Below, in pieces: positions 33,841 through 51,862 of a stretch of 64,000 bases of DNA. The DNA comes from Polychytrium aggregatum (taxonomy: Eukaryota; Chytridiomycota; Chytridiomycetes; Polychytriales): the NCBI RefSeq assembly GCF_025602895.1, contig NW_026516206.1:806001-870000 (forward strand), given 5' to 3'. Made by a program: the position numbers and the translations under genes. The notes below the pieces were generated by a model that saw nothing but the letters and a program-made list of their open reading frames with translations, did no database searches and had not been told where the DNA came from. The stretch's first letter is position 1; the number at the start of each line of letters is the position of its first letter.

Positions 33841-34353
33841 TGCCCACAAACCGCGCGCCAAAGTGAACACCCAGCCAGCCGGCCAAGGGCGCCGAGTCTC
33901 CAACATAGGCTCTTGGTCTGGTGCATTACAGCAGCGGAAGGCATATGGACAGTACCGCTCACCAATATGATCAGCATTAGGGGCTGGTATTGCACAGACA
34001 GCATCACATCGCATCGTTCCCACCACACTTTCAGATTGCGTAGAGATATAGATCCTGAAAGAATGAAAGAAACAAATGCAATACTCACAGAATCGAACGG
34101 AAGACCCTGTATTTATGGCCAGGGGCCGCTACTTTTTGGGTCCTGAATACACACGTCTGTCTATCATTCGCGATGCGCCAGGTCGCCCAGAGCGACAGAC
34201 AACCAGAACGATATGCCACACGCACGCCTCCAGCATAAGGCGGCATCTCATCATTCCAAAGAATATCCCAACACCGTCGAACCCGCTTTGACATCAACAG
34301 GCTCGGTGGCCGTGGCCATCTACTTTTCAAGTGCATGATCGATGCCTGTGTAT
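33841..34353. other. Convergent intergenic region OSH6-like/MRM1
   Basis: 513 bp between stop codons, carrying copy C of the dispersed motif (34132-34167). Confidence 0.55.
34132..34167 (+). repeat. Dispersed 3'-flank motif, copy C
   Basis: Contains CTTTTTGGGTCCTGAATACA, 292 bp after the OSH6-like stop in the same orientation. Compared with copy A, the 29 bases encoding the peptide FLGPEYTRLS in one frame differ at six positions, all synonymous in that frame. Confidence 0.5.
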
Positions 34354-36333
34354 TTACACGCCAGCTACAAGGGCCGACAGAATGATTCCGGCAGCAACCG
34401 AGACGTTCAACGAGTCTACCGACAGCCGCTCCTCGCCAGCGTTTGTTGCGGCCTGAGCATGCTCGCTCGGCTCGGTGCCGCCTCCGATGACAATGTGCTG
34501 GTGGCAGAGCCTCGACACACTGGACTTGAGTCCGGTGCCCTCGTTGCCCATGACGAGGATGGTCGGGCCTTCAACAAGTGGCTTGCGGGGCACACTTCCG
34601 CCGGGGGCCGGGTAGAGACTCACTCGCTGATCCAGCGGCGCGCGGATATCGGTACCGTAGATATGCCAGCCCTCGATGGCCGAGCTCTGGACAAGGAGGG
34701 CACCAAAAGGTGAATATCGATCGGCTCGGCAGTCTGGATGTGGTCGGGCTACTGCAGCCATGTACCCATGATACCCGTCCTTCACACTGTTGGATGCCGG
34801 TATATCCGCCACCTACCTCGAGGAGCTTTGGGATCGACGGAGCAACGAACAGATCCATAACTTCCAGCGCGCCCGAGGAGGCTTTCGAAACGACTGGGCT
34901 CAGCGGGGCACTGCCGGATGGATACTGTCAGCGCAACGATTTACAAAGCCAACGGCCGACAGCACTGCAGTTGGTCACCAGCGTCGGGGGGGGGCGGGAG
35001 GCATACCTCTCCTTGCTTGAGATGATTACACCATCGAGATTGAAGAAATGAGCAGTTCGCAGTATGGCGCCAAGGTTCTGTTGGTGGAGTGCTGGGATTA
35101 GGAACGCCCGATCGGCGGGCTGGAGGCACTATTGTCTCATCAAGGACCGGGAGCAGAGGCTTCACCTGCGGATCCATGATAGAGTCGAGAACTAATGCCA
35201 TAAATGAGGAAGAGTTTTTTATTAGTGCGGTGACTTGGCTATGAGGCACTCGCGGCGATGACTCAGTGCTCGCTGCTTGCGGTTGTCCATCGAGCGCCAG
35301 GACTCACCGAGCCAGATGGGAAAGCGATGGTTGGAAATCATCTCGATGGATTCTTTTGCCGATGTTTGCACAGGATACCTTGGCGTGTGTATGCATGGAA
35401 TGGTCATATCAGGTTGATTGCATGTCCGGGGCGGGCAGAGGATGCTTCTGCGGCGCTGAGTGAATATGTATGTGCAGTCGCGATGGCTCTCGCGAAAGCC
35501 GCTTGTTGCTACCTGCTGGTCTCCGAGTCGAATGTTCCGAGCGATCGACAAATCTCGACTTCCAGAGGCATGGCTTCCATCACAAGGCCCTGCATTTGAA
35601 ACGCCGTTGGTTAGCGATTTTCGTGCGAGCTGGCACTCAAACACAGTGCATGCCCGCAGGATGAAGTTCCCCGCCTGCAAATGCCAACAAGCACCTGGTT
35701 TGGTCGCTTTTCGCTCAAAACATCCAGCCGAGACTGCGATATTTCGCGGATCGGGATATTCTTCTTGCGGGCCTCGGATTTGGCAAACTGGATGAGCTTG
35801 CTTTATGGATTGCGGGCAGACCAAGTCAGTTCGGGGTGCTGGTTGAATCACATCCTTCATAGTGATATCATGTCCCCGCACCGCGGTGGCTCGTTTGTCT
35901 TGGTTTAATTTCATCGAGAGCGCATCCAACGGGTGCAGAGGGCATCTGTGCAAGCTCGACACCAGCTCGAACTATTGCCGGATCTGGCGATTGCGAATCT
36001 GGCGATTGCGAATCGTCCGCACCTTGCCTCGACTTGGGACAGCAGATCTTCTCGAATGTACATATGGTTGAGCTTCTTCCTGGACATTGGCGTCTCGATA
36101 TCGAGCTGTTCATACAAGCCGCCCTGGATACGCACAAACAGCCGCAGGATCTTGCGTCTCTGTTGGTCCAAGGCCGGCAGCACCGAGGCAGCACCATAGA
36201 GCAGCTCGACTTTGCTTGGGGAGTGTCGGCTGGTGGAATAGAGCTGAGCGGAGAGACGTGGGCCTGCGGGGAAATACACCTGCACGGCCCGAGAACAGAC
36301 CTGCTTGAGCCCTTGCTTGCCGAGCATATTCAT
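34354..36333 (-). CDS. MRM1: Mitochondrial large-rRNA 2'-O-ribose methyltransferase (SpoU/TrmH family)
   Basis: Methylates a guanosine in the peptidyl-transferase loop of mitochondrial LSU rRNA. The N-terminal exon (from 36333) has a basic presequence-like start and the substrate-binding domain block ELLYGAASVLPALDQQRRKI. Following exons give ARKKNIPIREISQSRLDVLS, GLVMEAMPLEVE, then SPOUT motif 1 (LDSIMDPQNLGAILRTAHFF; acceptors near 35205 and 35093). SAPLSPVVSKASSGALEVMD is followed by the last exon with GWHIYGTD, motif 2 ILVMGNEGTGL and motif 3 VDSLNVSVAAGIIL. The three knot motifs are intact. Several donors are non-optimal (GTGCTT, GTAGCA, GTGAAG), so some exon edges may shift by a few bases. 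It ends in AGV-stop right after motif 3, as is usual for the family. Confidence 0.92.
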
Positions 36334-36742
36334 CGATGGCAATCGTCAGCGCAAGCGGCGATGGAGAGAGATGGTGGTGTGGGTGCTTGGAACGCTCGAC
36401 AACGCCCAATGGCAACCAAGATCACTTGACCACGTGGACATCCCACGTGTGGCTGCGCATCTGAGTTTGCCAACCGCCCAAGACGGCGCTCGCTTGGCAG
36501 AGACCATGGGTTCGGCCAGGGACAGGCTCCGGTGTCTGGGCAGTGCGCTGGCTCAGGGCAGGGCGAGGGCAGGCACGCGGGGGATGCGAATGCTGGGCCA
36601 GGTTGAGGTGTGGGGCGGCCGGGCGTGTCGGCGATGGTCTGGGTCGCTTGGAGCCTTGCCGATCCGCGCGACAAGCCAGTTTTTTTTCTCTTGCAGGCCC
36701 AGATTTCCGATCGCTGTCTGGTCCCAACGTATTCGCAAGCCC
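36334..36742. promoter_or_regulatory. Divergent promoter region MRM1/TAF1A-like
   Basis: 409 bp between two starts. A T8 tract (about 36676-36683) precedes a pyrimidine-AG (CTCTTGCAG) 45 bp upstream of the plus-strand start, which may be a 5'-UTR splice acceptor. Confidence 0.45.
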
Positions 36743-39248
36743 ATGTTCACCCGCCGATCCACAGCATTGGACTCGGTCTTGGACTCGGATGGGCATACCA
36801 CCGATGCCGGCTCCCGCAACCGCGCCAAGAGAGCCTCCCTCCAAGGCGCCTACTCAGGACAGGGCCTGCGTGCTGGGCATGTGCAGAACATGCTGCTTTT
36901 GCTCCAAGACCGACTGCTCGAGCATCGATACGAAGAAGCCTCCAGCATCGCCGTTGCCCTGTCCCAGACCGCCAAGACAGCCGATATTGCGGCTCAAAAG
37001 CTGGACGTCGTGGAAGTGGTCTGGAAGGCTGCGCTCGCCATCCTGTCGTCCAGGATTATGGGGCGGCAGATATGGATCGAGCATATGGACAAGCCCTTGG
37101 ATGAGATGCTCTACAACGAAGGCCCAATGGCATCGCAGCAAGGTATCACCGATGACCAGCACGGGGAACCGATGCATGTGCGCAAGCGGGAAACCTTCCA
37201 GATCGCACGATCCATACTGCGACTTCTCAAGCAGCTCTTGCAGAATATCTACAATCCGGTGAGTGGTGATAGGGCGGCGTCGCTCTCCGTTGGGGGTTGT
37301 CCGGTGCCTTGCATCGAATCCGCGCAGGTGGAGGGCGATGCATCTGGATCGGCTGGTTGGGCTCAAGCGCAATGCAGGACTTTCCATATCCGTGGCTCAT
37401 GCTCTGTACCTTCGCCCAGCCTTCTCAACTGATTGTCGAGTATCTGCTTCAACACATTCGCTTTGGGATCTTGGACGAGGCAATCGAAACCCTAGAGCGG
37501 TACATCACTCGATATCCTTACCGCGACGACGCACTGCTGCTGGGATATGCGGGTATCCTCCTCTATATCAAGATACGGACCCGATACGATGTTGCTCAGA
37601 AGGGTAGGCTCCGCAAATAACCTGGCTGGGATCTTGTGCGCCTCGCATCCAGCACGGCACAGAGCGATGCAACTTTCCATGGACCACTCGCAAACCCGTT
37701 TGTCGTCCCGCCTTGCTCTGGCCAGATATTATCCACACGTCCGAGTTTCGCCAAGCCCTGATGCACTTTGAGGCATCGTTCAAGATCGATTTCAGCCAAG
37801 AAATGTTCCTGTACTATTACCTGAAGGTGCGTTACCGCATGTACGTCCACTTTCCTCCGTTCCACGACCTATGTCGATGGCCGAGACAAAGACGCACTCT
37901 GGTGCACATTGCGCTGAGCTATGGCCCCTGCTTTCATCGATTCCAGCTACTCTTCATGAGTGATCTCGCCAAAGCCCAGCGCGCTGCCGAGAAGTTCGTG
38001 AGGCAGAACCCCAAGAATATCTTTGCGCTGCGCTATCTTCTCGAGATCCACCGAGCGCAGAATGCCGAACCTGCCGAGTGGCTGCAGATAGCAGAAACCA
38101 TTTTGCTGCTCGACCCCGTCGCCCCGATTCAACAGACGCTCAAGCCTATCATCGAGCACTACGAGTCCGTCATGGCCCCTGACGAGAGTGGCGAGGTGCT
38201 CATGGACGACGGAGGCGTAGTGCGGTGCTCCGAATTGATTGTATCGTTTCTGGGCAACCGCCTCGACTACGGGAGCGTTGAAGAGAGCCGCGATGGTGTA
38301 TCGGACCTGTGGCTTTGGGGGAAGCTTCTGCGATTCGTGATGCTCCTCAGGTAAGCTTGGCGCGAGGCATACGAGTGCCAAAAGGTCTGCTGCCGCTCAA
38401 TGCCGTTCATGCAATCGATGCCCGTCGCTGAGCACAAGACTGGTGGCTGTTGTCACAGCTACTCAAGATGCTCGTTCTGTCACTCCAACCTCCTCAGGCA
38501 CATCGACCCACAGTATCGATTTGGCGAAGCCTGGCAAGAACGGGGATCGTGGTGGCTCGATGTCTATTACCCCGTACCATCGGAGGGCCAGCAACCCACC
38601 GAGGTAGAAGAAGGTATTGAGTAGCTCCCCTCAGCAAACGGCAACGATATCGGCGGAGAATATTGGCGCCGTCAGGACAGTGTGCGATGTAAGAAGGCCA
38701 TTGTTGCCGTCAACCGGGGGCAGGGCTTGACCCAGCAGCCACTGGCATCCATCCTTGCACTGATTTCTGATGAATGCCACTGTGGGCTTGTAGTCTGCTT
38801 GGTCATCAAGGCAATGGTCGCAAAGACTCTGTTTCCAACGCAGTATCCGAAAATCCGGTATCTTGAACGTCATGGCATCGACTCCAGCTACACACTGAGT
38901 CCATCGACACTGGATCTACTGAGCTCATATGAAGTTTTGCTACACGAGCTACTGGGTATCGACGACAAAGAGGACGGTCAAGTAGAGCGCAGCGATCGCG
39001 GATACCCGGGAGAGAGCGACATGGGTCTGGACGGGGACATGCGCGATCTCGAATCAAGAGAGAATGATTACGACGAAGTGGCGCTATGGAAGCAGCGCTT
39101 GGACGGCCGCTGGGGCGTCGTCATTCCCGACTCTGAAGATCAAGGCCACGACCAGAGCGACGAAGCAGAGTCCGAGCAGACCGTGCGGGCCATGGTCGAT
39201 TATGCCCTCGACTCGTGGTCGCGATGGTACACCTCAGGCACTGTCTGA
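36743..39248 (+). CDS. Putative RNA polymerase I initiation factor, TAF1A/Rrn11-like
   Basis: Helical-repeat protein in at least seven exons: 36743-37258, 37378-37603, about 37727-37826, about 37948-38351, about 38498-38610, and a last exon ending 39248. Visible segments: HVQNMLLLLQDRLLEHRYEE, PSQLIVEYLLQHIRFGILDE, ETLERYITRYPYRDDALLLG, KAQRAAEKFVRQNPKNIFAL, and PQYRFGEAWQERGSWWLDVY. Paired helices with an N-terminal LL..RW...A pattern and a C-terminal region with W..R..WW resemble TAF1A (SL1/core-factor subunit). I cannot exclude another TPR-like protein. The C-terminus is acidic (KEDGQVERSDRG...). The last intron is ambiguous; I favour a donor at GAG|GTAGAA and an acceptor near 38726. Divergent from MRM1. 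Confidence 0.45.
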
Positions 39249-39501
39249 GACTGCGGTGTCGCTTGTGTAAAATGCGCGTGAGCACTTCAGAGCAAAGTGA
39301 GTGAAATAGTGTCTCTGCCGTGATCGAGACCTTCGATATACATGCCGTGCCCCCGCCATCATGCGGCGAGAGGCCAGTGCGATGCTCTATTCAAAATAGA
39401 ATCCATGCCACTGCTTGGCGCCACTCCATGCGCACGAGAGCCGAAGCGAGTTCGCACAGCCCCATCCCAAGCAGGCAGAGGACGTGGGCTTTGCTGTCGA
39501 C

Positions 39502-41122
39502 CTAGGTGTGTCTCGATTGGTCCCTCTTGGGCAGCAATTGATCCAAGTACTTTGTCGCCTCGCTGATCTGAAAGCGGCATCCCGCAATCGGTAGACAGTG
39601 CCGTTGACATCCCAGAGTTTCCCAATACTGGTTAGTGACAGCCGATCGCTGGGTGGATCATGGAGTGGATCATGGAGCGTTGCAGTCTGGCGAGCAGGAT
39701 AAAACCCACCTTCTGGTCGATGTTTGTGACAAGTGGCCGTGCCGAAACAGTGGCTTCGGGGTGGTACTGATGATGTACGGCACGAGCAGTTGAATCGGTG
39801 CCAGCGGTCACCCACGGGCAATATCGTCTGAGAAAGGGATGCCGCAGTGAGCTATTCTGCTGTGTGACTGGAATGACTCCTTGAAAACCGTCGTCTGTCC
39901 ACGCATTGGAAAGCTGCTTACCGATGCTCGGCAACGACATCAAGTAGCCGAGTATCATCGTCTGGCACGGCTCCGGCCGTTGGAGTGCCCTCCAGGTCTT
40001 GGTTCTCCCGAGATGCCGTGGCCCGGGCGAAATTCCACAGACCCACAACCCTATGGCAGAGATGGCATTTGGCTGTCGTGCGGCCGGGTGCTCCACGATG
40101 ACACTCCCATCCGGCCAGCGAGAGCATCACAATCGACTGTAGGGCCGGCGGGGAAACAGGCCGAGACGAAAGAGACAGATCGTCCGACACATGCTTCAGA
40201 ATCTCTTTGAGATGGGGGAGGATCTGAGGAGGATAACAGCAAGGTTAGCGACGCATGGCGATAGGGATCATTGCGACTGGGCAGCCCCCATCGGAGAACC
40301 GCAGGATGAACGTTATGAATGGCACCAAGGGTCCGATCTTGCACCTTGGATGAGCTGACACTGGGTATATCGTCACGGCAGTCCAGAAACGAGTCCATAC
40401 GGCTGCGGAAGGCCTTTTCCGCGTAGTCGTTGGATACGATCGGGAACTTGTACGCGGTTTCTGGTGCAGGATGATGGAGAAAGGCATGAGCGATGGGCTG
40501 GGCGATCGCAACGACCATTCGACGCCCATCAGGTGCTCCTGCTCCATACCCGGGGTTGTGAAGGATCTCCATGGACACCGCTCGTTATGGGCTGTTTGCA
40601 ATCGGGCCCGAAACTCGGCAGCGTCTGCGTGGGTGGTTCGCCAGGTCCGTTGGGTCAGGGCCGACACCGGAGTCGGAGCCGGAGTCGGAGCCGGAGCCGG
40701 AGCCGGAGAAAGATGAGAGTAAGCACAGTGCTTTTGCACCAAAGCCTCGACAACGGCGCTCATGACAGCCTGCGCTCACCTGAATCGTGCGCTTCGGCTC
40801 CCTGGAGATGGCAGCTGAGGATCGTATGGCAGGACGAGCAACGAAGCGTATTGAGGGCGTATCCGCACCAACCGTGGTGGGCGCATACTGCGGCAGACAG
40901 CGTATCCGGTTTGCCGAACCAGAACGACTCTTTGAAAGTCGAGATCCGGTCGAGCAGATCGGTGTCGCCGAGTCGGATGCGGTAAGAGTGTGGTGGCTGC
41001 TGCTGCGATGCTGTCCCATCGGCATGGGCATGGCGCTTGACTTGAAACACGGAGAGCACATCGTCGAGCTTGCGCTTGGTCAGGCTCGCAGTTGAGGGCA
41101 GCGATGGCGGTGGTGCAGTCAT
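39502..41122 (-). CDS. C3HC zinc-finger (NIPA/Rsm1-like) protein
   Basis: Two BIR-like C3HC modules, as in human ZC3HC1/NIPA (nuclear-pore basket) and fungal Rsm1. Exon 1 (41122 to about 40786) has TKRKLDDVLSVF, then SFWFGKPDTLSAAVCAHHGW and LNTLRCSSC. The intron that follows contains the GGAGCC/GGAGTC repeat and is removed by an acceptor (CACGCAG) that joins in phase to AAEFRARLQTAHNERCPW, completing module 1. Module 2 shows SLAGWECHRG, AKCHLCHRVVGLWNFA and, across an intron, VVAEHRRYCPW. The last exon gives ISEATKYLDQLLPKRDQSRH and stops at 39502. Reading the repeat as coding (Pro-Ala) would put the frame out, so it is intronic. Divergent from exportin-7. Confidence 0.85.
40671..40708. repeat. 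Hexanucleotide repeat in a C3HC gene intron
   Basis: Alternating GGAGTC and GGAGCC units, about six copies. Confidence 0.85.
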
Positions 41123-41498
41123 TGTGCCGAGCAAGAGGGTATCAGGACGATGGATTGGAGGGGGAGGAGGAAGCCGTCGATCAGTGGTTGTGGTTGTGGT
41201 TGTGGTTGTGGTTGTGGTTGTGGTAGGGCAACCAGTCGGCCAAAGTGCACGCGGAGGACGTTTCGATCGGTGCTGGGCGAGTTGATGGATGTCGATCGGT
41301 GCTGGGCGAGTGATGGATGTCGATCGGTGCCGGTCGGAATCTGATGAATGTCGGTGGATGTTGATGGATCCTGGTCGGTGTTGGCCCTTGCCCCCGCCGC
41401 CACGTGACGCGCCAGGCATTTTTGCTTTTCGGGGCGGTCTTCGGGCTTGCCCCTGTTCTGCATCCAGCCTCGGCCCGCACGCTGACCCGCATCCTGCG
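41123..41498. promoter_or_regulatory. Divergent promoter region C3HC/exportin-7 with GTGGTT repeat
   Basis: 376 bp. Contains six to seven copies of TGGTTG (41184-41224) and a duplicated GATCGGTGCTGGGCGAG block (about 41265-41310). Confidence 0.6.
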
Positions 41499-48679
<7,181 letters not shown>

Positions 48680-49507
48680 AGCAGCGCGGCCCCCCGGCCG
48701 GCCGGCTGGGTTGGGTTGGCTGCCAGCCCGCAACGCCCTGCGATCTCCTCCGCCAAGCTGGCTCGCAGCGACCTCGTCGCTATTTCGTTGTGTGCGTTCC
48801 AAGCACGGCTGCATCCGATCGTGGGAAAGGCGCATTGGCAGCCGCAGCGGTCCCGACCCTGAGGTCCCTGGAGCGAACCCGGCGCTCTTTTCTCTCACCA
48901 GCTAGCTGAATGTAACAAACCACCACTGTCCATGTTGCTTTGCCCTCAGCATCCGTCCGCGCGTCGCCAGGGTGTGGATGGGCCCCTCTTCTGGCGGCAA
49001 GAGGCCTGCCATGGGGTTGGGCTGCACGCCAGCACCCTTTGCCAGAAGAAGAGCAGCCGGTCCCTCTTGAGGAGAGGGGATCTCTCTGCCAGCCCGCCTC
49101 CGTGGCTCCAAGTACCCTCGATTGCGGGCCTGGCGGAGGGACACAAAGCCCGACCGACCCTGCGACCCTGCCTGCCGAGCAGCATGCCAGGGACTCCGCC
49201 CGGAAAGGCGCAAGAGGGCTGGAGCAGCACTGTGCCGATCAAACAGGCAGGGTCGTTCGTGTCCGCCGTGAGAGCAGGGACAGACGGGGCCCAGCAGCCC
49301 GCAGACTCGACTCGGCCTTGCCTTCCGCCGTTGGTGCTGCTGCCGCTGTCGATGCGCTCTCCGATGATGGTCAATCGCCCCACAGGGGTATAAATCGACG
49401 GGCTGGCTCGTCGTTCGAGGTATCTGCAGTCCCATCCCATCACGGACAACTCCTGCTTCCTTTTGCCCATCGCCCAGATCGCCCCTGATCCGCAGTGACA
49501 TCTTCTA
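48680..49507. other. Intergenic: exportin-7 3' flank and promoter of the secreted-protein gene
   Basis: About 830 bp. Both strands carry open frames (up to 199 codons) with no recognisable family. The right end carries a TATA box. Confidence 0.5.
49389..49395 (+). promoter_or_regulatory. TATA box of the secreted Ser/Thr-rich protein gene
   Basis: TATAAAT, 113 bp upstream of the ATG at 49508. The only clear TATA box I found at a plausible position in the window, consistent with a regulated, strongly expressed gene. Confidence 0.6.
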
Positions 49508-50953
49508 ATGATCTGCCCAACATTCAAAGCCACTGTCGCCATTGTGCTCCTGGCACTCTTGGTTGCTGCCCAGGCCCGTCCCTATCCCAAGGACGACCAT
49601 CGTGGTCACGAAACCCACTCCTCCAACCACACTCGCACCCACTCCTCCAGTCACACGACTGTCGGCTTGGCTCATGATCCCAATCATCATCGCCCCGAGC
49701 ACCACCGTCCAGAGCACCACAGACCCGACCACCGCCCCCATGACGGCCACCACAGCCACCACCATAACCATAGCAGCACTACTGTCGAGCCTCTGAGCAC
49801 CAACTCTGCTTCGACAACCACTCTCTCCCCATCGGTCGTCTCTACCACCACCTCGAACAACCAGGGCGGCGGTGCTCCTTCTGCCACCACTACTGCTCCT
49901 TCTGCCACCACTACCGCTGCCTCGTCCTCGACTACCGCTGCCTCGTCCTCGACTACCGCTGCCTCGTCCTCGACGACCTCGGCCTCCAACCCCTACCCAA
50001 CTGCCAGCTCGACCACCGGCTCTCCTGTGGTATCGTCCACCACCGCTGCTTCCTCCACTACTGGATCATCCTCGGCTACTTCTGCTTCGGCTACTACCAG
50101 CAACCAGGGCGGTGGCGCCCCGTCTCTCACCACTACATCTGCTTCTGCCTCTACCACCTCCTCTACCTCTACCGATAGCTGCCACCACTCTACCACTTCT
50201 GCCTCTTCTTCGGTCTCGACCACCACCGGCGGTCAAGGTGTGACTGCTCCTTCTCCCAGTACCACCACTGCCTCTGCCAGCACCACCGCCTCCAGTTCCA
50301 GCACCACTTCTGCTGATCCCTACTCTACTTCGAGCTCGACCACCGAGTCTCCCCAGACCACCTCTGTCGAGCCCTCGAGCACAACCGAATCGGCATCTGT
50401 GTCTTCGACTGCAACCGAGTCTTCCTCTGTCGAACCCACTGCCACGACTACCAGCAACCAGGGCGGCGGTGCTCCCACTCCCAGCGTCACTACAACCACC
50501 GCTTCTCCCAGCGTCACTACAACTAGCGCCCAAGGTGTCACTGTTCCCGCAACCACGACCACTTTCAGCTGCCCCACTCCCACCTTTACCCATACCGTGA
50601 CTGTGACCTCGCATCCCCACCCGACTCACAAGCACAACCCCCCTCATAAGCACTCGCACGAGAAGCCTCCCCAAGATTGCGATGATGAGGATGACGACGG
50701 TTATGGCAGCTATGAGGACGAGGATGACGAGGACGACGAGGACGACTACGATTATGACGACTCCGAGACCTACGGCAATGATAGCTACTCCGGCGATGAC
50801 GAAGACTGCGACGATAACGATGATAAGCACAGCTCCTATGGTGGAAGCACCGATCACCATGGCAACAAAAGCCACCATCCTTCTCAAGGACATAAATCGT
50901 CCGGTGGCAATGGAAAGCACCAGGGCAAGCACCACGGCAAGGGCCAAACGTAA
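49508..50953 (+). CDS. Secreted Ser/Thr-rich, His- and Asp-rich wall-type protein
   Basis: Unspliced 481-residue ORF with a clear signal peptide (MICPTFKATVAIVLLALLVA, predicted cut after AQA). Regions: His-rich segment about 25-95 with three RPEHHRPEHHRPDH-like units; Ser/Thr-rich stalk about 95-370, heavily O-glycosylatable, containing repeats of SNQGGGAPS and STTAASS; a short Cys-containing block FSCPTPTFTHTVTVTSHPHP; a His/Lys/Pro stretch; a very acidic segment about 395-445 (DDEDDDGYGSYEDEDDEDDE...); a His/Gly/Lys-rich tail. No enzymatic domain and no GPI-anchor signal in this frame. The stop codon overlaps a perfect donor (AC|GTAAGT), so a spliced tail is possible. Likely cell-wall or extracellular, possibly metal-binding; the role is unknown. 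Codons are strongly C-ending, suggesting high expression. Confidence 0.85.
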   Translation: MICPTFKATVAIVLLALLVAAQARPYPKDDHRGHETHSSNHTRTHSSSHTTVGLAHDPNHHRPEHHRPEHHRPDHRPHDGHHSHHHNHSSTTVEPLSTNSASTTTLSPSVVSTTTSNNQGGGAPSATTTAPSATTTAASSSTTAASSSTTAASSSTTSASNPYPTASSTTGSPVVSSTTAASSTTGSSSATSASATTSNQGGGAPSLTTTSASASTTSSTSTDSCHHSTTSASSSVSTTTGGQGVTAPSPSTTTASASTTASSSSTTSADPYSTSSSTTESPQTTSVEPSSTTESASVSSTATESSSVEPTATTTSNQGGGAPTPSVTTTTASPSVTTTSAQGVTVPATTTTFSCPTPTFTHTVTVTSHPHPTHKHNPPHKHSHEKPPQDCDDEDDDGYGSYEDEDDEDDEDDYDYDDSETYGNDSYSGDDEDCDDNDDKHSSYGGSTDHHGNKSHHPSQGHKSSGGNGKHQGKHHGKGQT

Positions 50954-51862
50954 GTTGCGTGCCTTTGTTTGATCAGCATGTCGGAAGCCGCTTGAGCGCG
51001 GGAGGGTCGGTGTGCCGTTGCTTGTGCTATGAGCAGTATACTGATCGCACGAATCGTTCTTCAGTTCGTACGGCTCGCAGAGCGAGTACTAGATACGCTC
51101 TCAAATCCAAACCGACGACCCTTTGGCCGGGCTACTGTTGACTCGACACATAATACGGTATTCGATGGCAATCCGTGGCTGTCTGATCCATTTCGACTGC
51201 ACCTGATAATCTTTGGCAGCAAGCCATCCCTGAATTGTGATCCCATTTTTGCTGTAAAAATCATGTTTGTATCCAAAGTATCTTTCTCTCCCTTTTGTGC
51301 CAATGCCTCTGCGTGGGGCGCTTGACTGTGAGTTCCAAATACACCCTGAGTTTCACAAAGCTAGTTTAAAACCAGGTGGGGCAGCGATGTTCCTGAACGT
51401 CTCTGGATGGGGGGGGGCGCACGGCCTGGAGATGCAATACGCAGTCAGTCATCTGGACAGCCGAGTTGAGCGAGCCGCTCGCCGTGCGATCTTGGTGTCT
51501 CTGGCAGTAGATAGGTTGCATTCAGGACCCGGAAGAAAGTGACTTTCAGGACTCAAAAATAGGGCGTCCCGTTTTTATTGCATTGCATATCCATATTCCA
51601 AGGCGTACACAAAAACACATGTATTCGGGATATGCCGCGCACTCGGCGGGACGAGGGCGGCAGAGAAAATAGCTCCCTCCAATAACAATACAGTTCACGC
51701 GATAGGCCAACTAAGGCGATAGCACCGAGCTGAAAACTCAGTCCATGTACCGATATGGCAACCAATGCTGCCTACCGTAGCACGCACACAGGGAGATGTG
51801 AGATGCGACTGTGTGGGCCGGCCCGCGACAGGGTCGCCAGGGCGAGGCGATGGACAGAGACA
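50954..51862. other. Convergent intergenic region secreted protein/Drs2-like
   Basis: About 900 bp, lower in GC than its surroundings in part. Contains copy E of the dispersed motif (51507-51539). No gene supported. Confidence 0.5.
51507..51539 (-). repeat. Dispersed 3'-flank motif, copy E (divergent)
   Basis: Minus-strand CTTCCGGGTCCTGAATGCAA, about 325 bp after the Drs2-like stop and in the same orientation. It shares GGGTCCTGAAT with copy C. Confidence 0.4.

Noticed and set aside
40640-40785. Pro-Ala repeat as part of the C3HC protein
   Set aside because: The repeat frame does not connect in phase to module 1; splicing from CAG|GTGAGC to the CACGCAG acceptor restores the expected H...CPW zinc ligands.
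48902-49542. Minus-strand frames of about 200 codons upstream of the secreted-protein gene
   Set aside because: Overlap the TATA box and promoter of a well-supported gene and have no recognisable domain.
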